Assembly: GCF_002177115.1 (NCBI RefSeq)
Contig: NZ_MVAG01000105.1
Location: 62,001-126,000 of the forward strand
Length of the DNA: 64,000 nt
DNA from: Chryseobacterium mucoviscidosis
GTDB taxonomy: Bacteria > Bacteroidota > Bacteroidia > Flavobacteriales > Weeksellaceae
Direction: 5' to 3'
Shown: in pieces, positions 38,433 through 46,787 of the stretch
How the letters are laid out: the number at the start of each line of letters is the position of its first letter
Numbering within the stretch: the first letter of the stretch is position 1
The notes under the pieces: generated by a model
What the model was told of the DNA's origin: nothing
What the model saw: the letters and a program-made list of their open reading frames with translations, nothing else
The model's database searches: none
Made by a program: the position numbers and the translations under genes

Positions 38433-39197
38433 ATGGAAAATATAAATAAAAACTTTTATAATAGACAAAGGAAATATATTTTAAGTTTAATATTCTTATT
38501 TCCGTTCATTTTAAATGCACAAAAATTTCCTCTCAATGAGAATTTTTATATTGACAGAATAATTGGATTAGATTCTGTTAATATTTATCAATATAGATTG
38601 ATTAAATATCCTCTAAAAAAAGATCAAAAGACAAATTATTTATATTATTTAAGTTTTGATAGTGATGGTAAATTTGACTCACGTGATTCTGGCTCAACCT
38701 GTGGTTTAGATATATACAAATCAATATCTGGAAGTTATCAATTAATTGATGATTCTCATATATTATTAACTCCAAAATTATATCATAACTCCAAAAAGTT
38801 GTATCCGGAAACAATCTCTTCAAAATCGTATTTGTTCTTTATCTCAAAAGAAAGTGAAGATTATTTTAAGCTGATTCAAAGTAAAGGAAATATTAAAGAC
38901 GATAAAAAAAACGCAATCTTATCAAAAGAACTAGATAAGAAAATTAAAACATATGATAGGAGAAGTATTTTCGAGTTATGTGATTATAAACCAAAATCAA
39001 AGGATAATATTTCTAGAGTAGATGAATATATAAGAAATGTTTGGAGAAAAAATCCGAAAGATTATGATATTCTTTTTGTTGCATGGTATCCTGATGATTT
39101 TTTAGTTAATATAGTTTACAACAGAAAAACAAAAAAGAGAACATTAATACTAAATTATGTGGCAAAGTATGTAGAAAATTCAATGGGGCATATCTAA
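38433..39197 (+). CDS. hypothetical secreted protein, strongly AT-rich
   Basis: 254 aa with a hydrophobic export segment near residues 15-33 (Y-I-L-S-L-I-F-L-F-P-F-I-L-N-A-Q), preceded by a 14-residue Asn/Lys-rich stretch. The mature part is rich in Lys, Asp, Tyr and Ser, with no motif I recognise. Codon use is more A/T-biased than in the neighbours (many AAA, ATA, TTA, AAT), which may point to recent acquisition or weak selection. The 186-bp gap after it holds nothing recognisable. Confidence 0.65.
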   Translation: MENINKNFYNRQRKYILSLIFLFPFILNAQKFPLNENFYIDRIIGLDSVNIYQYRLIKYPLKKDQKTNYLYYLSFDSDGKFDSRDSGSTCGLDIYKSISGSYQLIDDSHILLTPKLYHNSKKLYPETISSKSYLFFISKESEDYFKLIQSKGNIKDDKKNAILSKELDKKIKTYDRRSIFELCDYKPKSKDNISRVDEYIRNVWRKNPKDYDILFVAWYPDDFLVNIVYNRKTKKRTLILNYVAKYVENSMGHI

Positions 39198-39368
39198 GAA
39201 ATTAAAATAGAAATATCTACAGTCTACAACAAATTATTGTCAGAAGAATAAGTCATACACATGAAAATCTAATCCTTATTCATTAGATGAATTATATGAT
39301 TGGTTAAAAATAAATTTGGTTACAGTTAAGCATGAAATATTTTAATCTATTTTTTACTCAAAAAGTCA

Positions 39369-39376
39369 TAAATTTG
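39369..39376 (+). promoter_or_regulatory. -7 element 7 nt before the HU-CCDC81-like gene
   Basis: TAAATTTG matches the TAnnTTTG consensus exactly and ends 7 nt before the ATG at 39384, so the mRNA would be leaderless or nearly so. No -33 TTG at standard spacing. Confidence 0.45.
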
Positions 39377-39383
39377 CTGCCAA

Positions 39384-40157
39384 ATGAATATTTCAGCTTA
39401 CATTTTAGAATATTTGAAACAATTCGGGACCGTTATTGTTCCGGATTTTGGCGTTTTTTCTTTGGAAAATTCCAAAGCCATTATCAATTCCGAAAATGGG
39501 AGCATTCTTCCTCCTGCAAGCAAAATCGTCTACACTCCCGATTATGAAGTAAAGTCTGATGATTTGGCATCTTTTATTGCGGGGCAGAAACAGATGACTT
39601 TGGAAGCTTCAAAAACAGATCTTCAGATTCAGACCGATTTTTGGAAGAAAAAACTGCAGGCAGATCAGACGCTTGAAATTCAGGGTTTGGGAGTTCTGTT
39701 TGTAGAAGACGGCAAAACGCACTTCAAAGGAAACAGACTGCAGTCGGATCATCCGGATTTTTATGGTCTGGAAGAAATTAAGATTTCTGATATCAGCAAT
39801 AAAAACACTCAGTCAGAAACTTCTTTGAATACCGAAAAAGATTATCAGTTTAATAAATCTATTCTTTGGGCTTTTCTGGTTATCATCCCGATTTTAGGAA
39901 TCGTATACGTAGCATACACGCAGCAGGAACTTCTTTTCGGAGAGAAATCTTTTGACAAAGCCAATATCTCTGTACAGACAAAAACCCACAGAATTCAGGA
40001 CACGGTAAAAGTTCAGCCAAAAATTACTCCGGTTCCGGTTGCAGATTCTTTAAAGAAAGATTCTGTGGTTCCAAAAGCGGTTCAGCCTGCAGTGCAAAAT
40101 GCGGCAAAAGTTCCGGCAACTCAAAACAACACTAAGACAACGAAATGGCAAAAATAA
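39384..40157 (+). CDS. membrane protein with N-terminal HU-CCDC81-like domains
   Basis: 257 aa. The N-terminal ~125 residues (M-N-I-S-A-Y-I-L-E-Y-L-K-Q-F-G-T-V-I-V-P-D-F-G-V-F, then two related halves) resemble the Bacteroidota HU-CCDC81 domain pair, HU-like folds of uncertain role. One TM helix lies at about 155-173 (I-L-W-A-F-L-V-I-I-P-I-L-G-I-V-Y-V-A-Y). The C-terminal ~80 residues form a Lys/Pro/Val/Gln-rich low-complexity tail, as in many envelope-spanning linkers. It may tie DNA or a protein complex to the envelope; this is inference. Overlaps the thioesterase start by 13 bp. Confidence 0.75.
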   Translation: MNISAYILEYLKQFGTVIVPDFGVFSLENSKAIINSENGSILPPASKIVYTPDYEVKSDDLASFIAGQKQMTLEASKTDLQIQTDFWKKKLQADQTLEIQGLGVLFVEDGKTHFKGNRLQSDHPDFYGLEEIKISDISNKNTQSETSLNTEKDYQFNKSILWAFLVIIPILGIVYVAYTQQELLFGEKSFDKANISVQTKTHRIQDTVKVQPKITPVPVADSLKKDSVVPKAVQPAVQNAAKVPATQNNTKTTKWQK

Positions 40158-40672
40158 AAAAGGCGTCAGAATCTCTGACGGTGATGACGAATATTGTACT
40201 TCCGAATGATACCAACCAATTGAGAAACCTTTTCGGAGGAGAATTATTGGCAAGAATGGACCGATGTGCTTCGATTTCCGCAACAAGACATTGCGAAAGA
40301 AGAGTCGTAACGGCATCCGTAAATCACGTTTCATTCGATCATCCGATTCCGGAAGGAGGAATTGTTGTGATGGAATCCAAAGTTTCCAGAGCTTTTTCCA
40401 CCTCAATGGAAATCTATGTAGATGTTTGGCTGGATGATCCGATCAATCATAAAAAAATTCAGACCAACAAAGGAATTTATACCTTCGTTGCGGTAGATGA
40501 GTTCAACAGACCGATCCCGATTCCAGATATGGAACCTGAAACAGATCTTGAAAAAGAACGATATGCAGCAGCACTGAGAAGAAAAGAACTTTCTCTGATT
40601 CTGTCCGGAAGAATGAAACCCTCTGAATCTATTGAGCTTAAAAAGCTTTTCCAAGAAGATACTACGGCATAA
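40145..40672 (+). CDS. acyl-CoA thioesterase (hotdog fold)
   Basis: 175-aa YciA/BACH-like acyl-CoA thioesterase, which cleaves acyl-CoA to free acid and CoA. The hotdog signature is clear: P-N-D-T-N-Q-L-R-N-L-F-G-G-E-L-L-A-R-M-D (residues 20-39), with the catalytic Asp in the helix, then A-S-V-N-H-V-S-F-D-H-P-I near 58 and the Y-V-D-V-W strand. It overlaps the upstream membrane-protein gene by 13 bp, which implies translational coupling, though no functional link is obvious. Convergent with the DUF1648-like gene. Confidence 0.88.
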   Translation: MAKIKKASESLTVMTNIVLPNDTNQLRNLFGGELLARMDRCASISATRHCERRVVTASVNHVSFDHPIPEGGIVVMESKVSRAFSTSMEIYVDVWLDDPINHKKIQTNKGIYTFVAVDEFNRPIPIPDMEPETDLEKERYAAALRRKELSLILSGRMKPSESIELKKLFQEDTTA

Positions 40673-41021
40673 TTTCTTTCAAAGACAATCCGCAAAATAC
40701 TAGAGTTATCAATACAGATAGAACCGACAGAAATATTTGTCGGTTTTTTATTGCTGCTTCCAATGATGATTCTAAATATTCATCCGTTTTTCTGAACATT
40801 TTTTCAGGAAATAGTAAGATTAAACCAATAAAAATTAAAATGATGGCATTAATTGCTGCTTCAAACCATAGAAAAATTTTACTCCCAAAACCATCTGCAC
40901 CTTCAGAAGAATAGTGAATTGGAATCGTTTCACGAATTGAAGAAAATTTTACCGCTAAAAAAATTAGGTAACCCAAAAACAGCAAAATGGAGAAACTGAA
41001 AATGACTTTATATAATTTCAT
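40662..41021 (-). CDS. small membrane protein, DUF1648-like
   Basis: 119 aa with three hydrophobic segments (about 7-24, 52-68, 92-110). The loop after TM1, I-P-I-H-Y-S-S-E-G-A-D-G-F-G-S-K, matches the P-x-H-x-x-x-x-G-x-x-D-x-x-G-x-K pattern of DUF1648 domains, found in sensor-like and SdpI-type membrane proteins. No function known. Its last 11 bp overlap the end of the thioesterase gene, tail to tail. Confidence 0.65.
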   Translation of the reverse strand: MKLYKVIFSFSILLFLGYLIFLAVKFSSIRETIPIHYSSEGADGFGSKIFLWFEAAINAIILIFIGLILLFPEKMFRKTDEYLESSLEAAIKNRQIFLSVLSVLITLVFCGLSLKEIMP

Positions 41022-41109
41022 TTTGATGGAAAAATTGAAAAATTCTATTTCACAAAAGCGGTTTCTAAAACTTTGAATCTTACCTTTGCATCAGCAAATA
41101 TAAAGAATT

Positions 41110-42048
41110 ATGTCTTCCATGAAAATTTTACTCCTCGATAAAAACCACCCCTTAATTACCGAACAGCTTTTAGCTAAAAACTTTATTCTGGAAGAAGATT
41201 TCAGCTCTTCTTATGATGAGGTTTGCGCTAAAATTGAACATTACGACGGAATTATCATCCGAAGCAGAATTCCTTTGGATAAGAATTTTTTAGAAAAAGC
41301 TAAAAATCTGAAATTCATTGCAAGAGTAGGAGCAGGAATGGAAAATATAGACATTCCGATGGCTGAAAAACTGGGAATTCAACTGATCAATTCTCCGGAA
41401 GGAAACAGGGATTCTGTGGGAGAACACGTTGTCGGGATGTTGCTGATTTTAATGAACCGGCTTTTTATCGCATCGCAGGAAGTGAAAAACGGCATTTGGC
41501 TTCGTGAAGAAAACAGAGGCGACGAACTGTTGGGAAAAACAGTGGGACTTATCGGTTACGGAAATATGGGAAAAGCTACGGCAAAAAGACTTTCAGGTTT
41601 TGGCTGTACAGTGATTTTTCATGATATTCTTCCTAATCTTTCGGATGAATTTGCAACACAGGTTTCTTTGGAAGAATTAAAGGAAAGAGCCGAAGTTGTA
41701 AGCTTACACATTCCTCTAACGGAACAGACCTATTATCTGGTGGATGGTTCGTTTATCTCTGAGATGAAAAACAATTTCTATTTTGTAAACACAGCAAGAG
41801 GAAAGAATGTTGAAACGAAAAGTTTAGTTGAGGCAATAAAAGCGGGTAAAGTAAAAGGAGCCTGTCTTGACGTTTTGGAATACGAAAAATCCTCTTTCGA
41901 AAATCTGGAAACAGAAAATGAAGACCTTCAGTACCTTCTGGAATCCGAGAAAGTAATTGTTACTCCGCATATTGCAGGATGGACGGTTCAGAGCAAGGAA
42001 AAACTGGCGCAGGTGATTGTCGATAAAATTGTGGCACAGTTTGCTTAG
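41110..42048 (+). CDS. D-2-hydroxyacid dehydrogenase (SerA/PGDH-like)
   Basis: NAD-dependent oxidoreductase of 312 aa. The Rossmann motif G-L-I-G-Y-G-N-M-G-K-A is near residue 144. Catalytic residues follow the family order: Arg in F-V-N-T-A-R-G-K near 235, Glu in L-D-V-L-E-Y-E near 260, His in T-P-H-I-A-G-W near 287. The substrate domain carries I-I-I-R-S-R and A-R-V-G-A-G-M-E-N-I-D. There is no ACT domain, so if it acts as 3-phosphoglycerate dehydrogenase it would not have serine feedback through ACT. Substrate is uncertain. TACCTTTG at 41081-41088 is a good -7. Confidence 0.85.
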   Translation: MSSMKILLLDKNHPLITEQLLAKNFILEEDFSSSYDEVCAKIEHYDGIIIRSRIPLDKNFLEKAKNLKFIARVGAGMENIDIPMAEKLGIQLINSPEGNRDSVGEHVVGMLLILMNRLFIASQEVKNGIWLREENRGDELLGKTVGLIGYGNMGKATAKRLSGFGCTVIFHDILPNLSDEFATQVSLEELKERAEVVSLHIPLTEQTYYLVDGSFISEMKNNFYFVNTARGKNVETKSLVEAIKAGKVKGACLDVLEYEKSSFENLETENEDLQYLLESEKVIVTPHIAGWTVQSKEKLAQVIVDKIVAQFA

Positions 42049-42092
42049 CCTTGAAATTCAGTAAGATTAGAAATAAATTTTGACGATACTAT

Positions 42093-42139
42093 TTATGAAT
42101 TATTTTTCATTTTTATTTATGTTAAATAATTCATAATTT
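42093..42139 (+). terminator. hairpin after the dehydrogenase gene
   Basis: TTATGAATTATTT (42093-42105) and AAATAATTCATAA (42124-42136) are exact reverse complements around an 18-nt T-rich loop, followed by TTTCC. All A/T, so its strength as a terminator is uncertain. Confidence 0.45.
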
Positions 42140-42199
42140 CCATTCAGGAGATACGAATTATTTTGAGTTTTATTAAATTGCCGCTCATTTTCGAAACTC

Positions 42200-43462
42200 A
42201 TGACGAAGCGTAATTTTATCCTTGTATTATCTGCCTTTTTATTCCTTTTTTCCTGCAAAAAAAAATCTGAAAATCAGGACAGTGTCATTGAAAGCACGAC
42301 CAATCTTCCCAATTACGGAAATGTAGACTTAGCCAACGTTTTTACACCTGCCGAAAATCAGGTTGTCAATAAGGCTTCACTGGCAAATTATATCAACAGC
42401 TATTATCAGAAAGTTTGGGAAAACGGCGATCTGAGCGGGGGAATTTTAGTCGCGAAAGGAGATAATATCATCTACGAAAATTACAGAGGCTTTGCCAGAG
42501 AAGGAAATCAGAACCCGATTGATAAAAATACGCCGCTTCATGTCGCTTCCGTTTCAAAAACATTAACCGCAATGGCAATGCTGAAACTCGTTGAAGCAGG
42601 AAAAGTGAATTTATCCGATCATCTTACCCAGTATTTTCCGGGTTTCCCTTATCCGAATGTTACCGTTAAAACTTTACTAGACCAGAGAAGCGGTCTTCCG
42701 AAATATGAATACTTCATCACGAAAATTCAGCCGGCTCCCGCAGAACTTTCAAAAACGTTCCTTACCAATGAGGATATTTTGAATATGATCATTAAATATA
42801 AACCGGATCTGGCAAGAGAAACAGACACCGGATTTATGTACTGCAATACCAATTTTGCTATGTTAGCTTTAATTATTGAAAAAGTAACGAAAGTTCCTTT
42901 TCCTCAGGCAATGAAAGAAATGGTTTTTGATCCTCTGAAAATGAAAAACTCCTATATTTTTCAGGAAAAAGATATACCGACGGCGTCACAATCTTTTTAT
43001 TACGGAGGAAATAAACTGTATCCTTTGGACAGGCTGGATTTAATTTACGGAGATAAAAATGTATATACCACACCGCGAGATTTATACAGCTTTTCAAAAG
43101 CAATGTTTTCGAAAGATTTTTTAAAGCCTGAATTGATGCAGCAGGTTTTCACGCCTTACAGCAATGAAAAATTCGGCATGAACAATTACGGTTTCGGCTT
43201 CAGGATGAAAATTTTTGATAACGGAGAAAAACTCACGTATCACAACGGTTGGTGGCACGGAACGAATTCCGTTTTTGCGCATCTTCTGAAATCTAAAGTT
43301 ACCATTATTGCCATCGGAAATAAATACTCCAACAGAGTGTATACAGCTTTGGCTTTGTCTGGATTATTCGAAGATTTTCCGCCTCAGAAAGATAAGCTTC
43401 ACAGCGTAATGAGCGATGATCGCGATACATTAAAAGGTCATAGTGAAGTTTATGGAGAATAA
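42200..43462 (+). CDS. serine hydrolase lipoprotein (beta-lactamase / class C PBP-like)
   Basis: 420 aa. Lipoprotein signal (F-L-F-L-F-S-C, Cys about residue 19). The serine hydrolase domain has S-x-x-K in V-A-S-V-S-K near 114, Y-x-N in Y-C-N-T-N near 215 and an H-x-G-type element in Y-H-N-G-W-W-H-G near 350. These fit the class C beta-lactamase, esterase and D,D-peptidase superfamily; which of these activities applies cannot be told. The last 20 bp hold the promoter and an alternative early start of the next gene. Confidence 0.85.
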   Translation: MTKRNFILVLSAFLFLFSCKKKSENQDSVIESTTNLPNYGNVDLANVFTPAENQVVNKASLANYINSYYQKVWENGDLSGGILVAKGDNIIYENYRGFAREGNQNPIDKNTPLHVASVSKTLTAMAMLKLVEAGKVNLSDHLTQYFPGFPYPNVTVKTLLDQRSGLPKYEYFITKIQPAPAELSKTFLTNEDILNMIIKYKPDLARETDTGFMYCNTNFAMLALIIEKVTKVPFPQAMKEMVFDPLKMKNSYIFQEKDIPTASQSFYYGGNKLYPLDRLDLIYGDKNVYTTPRDLYSFSKAMFSKDFLKPELMQQVFTPYSNEKFGMNNYGFGFRMKIFDNGEKLTYHNGWWHGTNSVFAHLLKSKVTIIAIGNKYSNRVYTALALSGLFEDFPPQKDKLHSVMSDDRDTLKGHSEVYGE

Positions 43463-43466
43463 TGTT

Positions 43467-43474
43467 TATTTTTG
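43467..43474 (+). promoter_or_regulatory. -7 element for the Ig-like lipoprotein gene
   Basis: TATTTTTG fits TAnnTTTG and ends 13 nt before the ATG at 43488. It supports starting the downstream CDS at 43488 rather than at the upstream in-frame ATG 43443. Confidence 0.5.
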
Positions 43475-43487
43475 CGTAAACATCTTC

Positions 43488-45233
43488 ATGAAAAGAATCC
43501 TTTTTTTATTGGTTTTCGCTTTTCTTTTGCAGTCTTGTGCAAGAGTAGGTTCGCCTGTAGGAGGCGCAAAAGATTCCTTGGCTCCGAAGTTTTTAAGCTC
43601 AAATATAGATTCTTCAAGAGTAAATGTGCCGAGAGATATAAAGCAATTGCGAATAGATTTTGACGAATACATTACGTTAAAAGACATCAACAAAAACCTG
43701 AATATTTCTCCGCCGATTAAAAACATCACCAGAATTGTTCCTTCCAATATTGCCAACAAGTTTATCCTGATCCAGTGGAAAGATACTTTACAGGCAAATA
43801 CAACGTACAATTTTAATTTCGGAAATTCTATTGCAGATAATAATGAAGCCAATATTCTGAGATATTACAATTTTGCTTTTTCGACGGGAGATAAGCTTGA
43901 TGATCTTTATGTAAGCGGGGATGTAAGAGATGCTTTATCCATTAAAAAAGCCAGTGAAAATAAATTTGTTGTCGGATTATATCAGGTAAAAGACACCATC
44001 AATTACAGACAGAAACCTTACTACATTACGAAAGTTGATGATGATGGCTATTTTGAACTGAATTATCTTGCTGCCGGAAAATATAAAATCATCGCATTTG
44101 AAGATGAAAACGGAAATTCCATCTACGATGCGGGAAAAGAGAAAGTAGGATTTCAGAAAGATCCTGTTGTCGTAGAAAAATCGGTTTCAGGATTAAATCT
44201 TAAATTATATCCGTCTAAAAAGCCGGTGAAATACCTTGAAATGAAAGAAGCTCCGGGAGGTGTTGTGATGACTTTCGAAGGAAAACCGAATGAAGTAACC
44301 GTAAAACCTTTAAACGAGAAAATAAAGGATTACAAGGTAACCCACGCTCCGAAGTCTGATTCCGTAAGAATCTGGTTTGATGCCGTGAAAAGTGATGTAG
44401 GACAGACTACAAATGAGAATTTAAAGTTCGGGTACAATGCAGGTATCGGAAAAAAAGACAGCCTTTACAACGCCTCGTTGTTTTACAGATACAATGCGAA
44501 AAACGCAATGGACATCAACAGCGATAACGGCGGTGCAATGCTTCCTCCGAAAGAAGACTTTAAAATCCTTTCCAATTATTACGTAGATAAAATAAACACT
44601 GATAAATGGATTTTCAGAGTTGCAGGAGACTCATTGAACACTGTTCCTTTTACCGCAAAAATCTCAGAGAAAAATCCGTATCAGATTTTGGTGAAAGCGG
44701 ATTTTATTTCAGGTAAAAAATATCAGCTTACCATTCCGAAAGAAACCGTTTCATCATTCTTTGCAAAAAATTATCAGTCGAAACGTTTCGATTTTGAAGT
44801 GGATAAAGTTGAGAATTTCGGAAGTTTAAAATTCATCCTTCAGAATGCTCCGAAATCAAGCTACTGGCTTCAGTTATTGGATAATTCAGATAAAGTATTG
44901 TTCCAGAAATATACCAAAGGAAGCGAGGTGAAATTTGATATTCTTAAACCCGGAGAATACATCGTAAGGATTTTGGCAGATAATAACGAAAACGGCTTCT
45001 GGGATGAAGCAGATTTCCAGAACGAAACTTTCGCGGAAGATTCCTACATTTACTACAAAACAGCCATCGTAAGACCGCTTTGGGACAGCAACGAAAACTG
45101 GGATCTGAAAGATACAAGAGTTCTGGATCCGTCAAAAATAAGCACACCGAAAGCAGAGCCGAAATCTCAGCCGAAAGATGCTAATAAGCTTGATCTGAAA
45201 GGAAATGATGCTTTGGTAACGCCTTCAAGATAA
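43488..45233 (+). CDS. Ig-like (Big_5) domain lipoprotein
   Basis: About 581 aa. Lipoprotein signal M-K-R-I-L-F-L-L-V-F-A-F-L-L-Q-S-C, Cys about residue 17. Residues ~25-130 form an Ig-like domain of the Big_5 type (P-R-D-I-K-Q-L-R-I-D-F-D-E-Y-I-T-L, then N-T-T-Y-N-F-N-F-G). A long beta-rich region with G-K-Y-K-I-I-A-F-E-D-E-N-G-N motifs follows. The C-terminus is Lys/Pro/Ser-rich. A common Bacteroidota envelope protein with no known enzyme activity. The 43443 start would put 15 residues before the signal peptide and is rejected. The haem-binding gene starts 2 bp later. Confidence 0.8.
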   Translation: MKRILFLLVFAFLLQSCARVGSPVGGAKDSLAPKFLSSNIDSSRVNVPRDIKQLRIDFDEYITLKDINKNLNISPPIKNITRIVPSNIANKFILIQWKDTLQANTTYNFNFGNSIADNNEANILRYYNFAFSTGDKLDDLYVSGDVRDALSIKKASENKFVVGLYQVKDTINYRQKPYYITKVDDDGYFELNYLAAGKYKIIAFEDENGNSIYDAGKEKVGFQKDPVVVEKSVSGLNLKLYPSKKPVKYLEMKEAPGGVVMTFEGKPNEVTVKPLNEKIKDYKVTHAPKSDSVRIWFDAVKSDVGQTTNENLKFGYNAGIGKKDSLYNASLFYRYNAKNAMDINSDNGGAMLPPKEDFKILSNYYVDKINTDKWIFRVAGDSLNTVPFTAKISEKNPYQILVKADFISGKKYQLTIPKETVSSFFAKNYQSKRFDFEVDKVENFGSLKFILQNAPKSSYWLQLLDNSDKVLFQKYTKGSEVKFDILKPGEYIVRILADNNENGFWDEADFQNETFAEDSYIYYKTAIVRPLWDSNENWDLKDTRVLDPSKISTPKAEPKSQPKDANKLDLKGNDALVTPSR

Positions 45234-45235
45234 AT

Positions 45236-45694
45236 ATGAAAACATTTAAGAAAATATTTTTCTGGACTTTGCTGGGATTTGCTTTAATTCAGTTTATTTC
45301 AACAGATAAAGTAAATCCTCCGGTTGATCACAAAGTGAATTTTGTGGATGCTAAAAAAGCACCTGCAAAAATTCAGGAATTGTTGAAAGGAGCGTGCTAC
45401 GATTGTCATACCAACGAAACGGTTTACCCTAAATATGCTTACATCGCACCGATTTCATGGTCTGTGAAAAGTCATATCAACGAAGGAAGAGAACATCTTA
45501 ATTTTTCAATTTGGGAAACCTATAATAAAGATTTAAAGCAGAGTATGCTGAGTAAGTCGATCCAGACTATTCAGAATAAAACCATGCCAATGCCGGGTTA
45601 TATTGTTTATCACAAGAAAGCTAATCTCTCCGATGCAGAAAGAGCTTTACTGATTCAGTATTTTGATCAGATGCTGAAATCCAAAACTTATTAA
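45236..45694 (+). CDS. haem-binding domain protein (single CxxCH)
   Basis: 152 aa with an N-terminal membrane anchor or signal (about residues 5-22, I-F-F-W-T-L-L-G-F-A-L-I-Q-F-I). One c-type haem motif C-Y-D-C-H lies near residue 55, followed by the conserved Y-P-K-Y-A-Y-I-A-P-I-S-W-S-V-K-S-H-I-N-E-G and late M-P-M-P-G-Y, as in the Haem_bd family. Likely periplasmic and membrane-tethered. It starts 2 bp after the Ig-like lipoprotein and is probably co-expressed with it; the redox partner is unknown. Confidence 0.85.
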   Translation: MKTFKKIFFWTLLGFALIQFISTDKVNPPVDHKVNFVDAKKAPAKIQELLKGACYDCHTNETVYPKYAYIAPISWSVKSHINEGREHLNFSIWETYNKDLKQSMLSKSIQTIQNKTMPMPGYIVYHKKANLSDAERALLIQYFDQMLKSKTY

Positions 45695-46196
45695 TCGTAT
45701 TTAATCGTCATAAGAATTTAAAAAGATAAATAGTTTAACTATTTGATTTTCATTGTTATTCTATTCAGAAAATCAATCGCTTTTTGTATTGCTTTGATAA
45801 GTGAAGCGACATTGTTTATTTTAAAAGCATTTCAGAGAATACTTCTTCGTTTTTCTTGCGATAAAATAATCAGATTTCGAAAATCAACTTAAGAATCTTT
45901 AATTTAACCAGAGTTCGAGATAAGTCTTCTTAACCGCAAGGTTAAACAAAGAAATTCAATTATCAGGAATTCAGTTTTTAAGATATACAAAGGCGTAAAA
46001 CTTATCCAAGTAATACCATTTTTGTCTTTTTTAAATAAACGAAGTGCCTTTGTTTAGCTTACCAACTTTTAATAATTAAAAAAAATCTTTTGTTTTTCTT
46101 TGCGATAAAATAATACAACGCTATAAATCAATTTTTTAAATTTATTTCTTATCCTGAACTGAGTTTAATTTATGTTGATCAAGCAAAGCAAAAGCA
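45695..46196. other. gap of about 500 bp with degenerate intergenic repeats
   Basis: No ORF. Direct repeats of GTTTTTCTTTGCGATAAAATAAT occur at 45849-45870 and 46092-46114 with one base difference. AACCGCAAGGTTAAACAAAG and GTGCCTTTGTTTAGC are words seen also in the thiH-thiF gap. The stretch looks like decayed copies of a Chryseobacterium-type intergenic repeat. I saw no structured RNA in it. Confidence 0.5.
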
Positions 46197-46254
46197 TAAA
46201 AAATCTCCCGCAAATTTTACATATTTAGTAGATGTCTGTAAAATCTGCGGGAGA
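46197..46254 (-). terminator. long-stem intrinsic terminator after the Nudix gene
   Basis: TCTCCCGCA-ATTTTACA (46204-46221) pairs with TGTAAAAT-TGCGGGAGA (46237-46254), with one internal mismatch and a 15-nt loop. On the minus strand it is followed by TTTTTT. It lies just after the Nudix stop and ends the xerD-containing unit. Confidence 0.85.
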
Positions 46255-46271
46255 AATATATTTCAGGAATA

Positions 46272-46787
46272 TTAAATATTCTTCAGGTACTCTTCAAAAA
46301 ACTTTTTCTGAGAATCAAAAGCGATATCCTCGAGATTCAGTTCTTTTAAAGGAATCCAGACTGCTTCTGAAATTTCAGAAAGTTCAAGATTCACTTCAAA
46401 TTTTTCCGGAACGCGGTATTCATAAAAAAGATCAATGGTATTATAATCAATCTCTTTGTACTGATAGACGTTTGGAAGGCTCGTTAAGTACTTTAAATTT
46501 GAAATATCAACAACCAGCTGCAGCTCTTCAAAAAGTTCTCTTTTGCAGGTTTCTTCTGCACTTTCCTTTGGATCTACAAAACCTCCTGCAAGATCGAGTT
46601 TTCCCTTTTTAGGATCTCTGTTTCTTCTTGTAAGATAAATTTCATCATTATATCTTATTACCACAGCTACCGCTCCGGCAACGTTGTTGTATAATGTGAA
46701 ACCACAGTTTTGGCAGCTCCATTTTCTTTCTCCATCCCACTGTAAAGATTCTTTGCCGCAGTTGGGGCAATATTTCAGTATTTTCAT
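46272..46787 (-). CDS. Nudix hydrolase with N-terminal zinc ribbon
   Basis: 171 aa. N-terminal C-P-N-C ... C-Q-N-C zinc ribbon (residues 8-34), as in NudC-like and some ADP-ribose or NADH pyrophosphatases. The Nudix box is complete: G-G-F-V-D-P-K-E-S-A-E-E-T-C-K-R-E-L-F-E-E-L (about 72-93), matching G-x5-E-x7-R-E-x2-E-E. Substrate not predictable. Overlaps xerD by 4 bp. Confidence 0.88.
   Translation of the reverse strand: MKILKYCPNCGKESLQWDGERKWSCQNCGFTLYNNVAGAVAVVIRYNDEIYLTRRNRDPKKGKLDLAGGFVDPKESAEETCKRELFEELQLVVDISNLKYLTSLPNVYQYKEIDYNTIDLFYEYRVPEKFEVNLELSEISEAVWIPLKELNLEDIAFDSQKKFFEEYLKNI

Noticed and set aside
39332..39547. 71-codon plus-strand ORF overlapping the start of the HU-CCDC81-like gene
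   Set aside because: Lies in another frame of a better gene, has a composition typical of a shadow frame and no motif.
46232..46612. 126-codon plus-strand ORF
   Set aside because: Antisense to the Nudix gene and begins inside its terminator hairpin.
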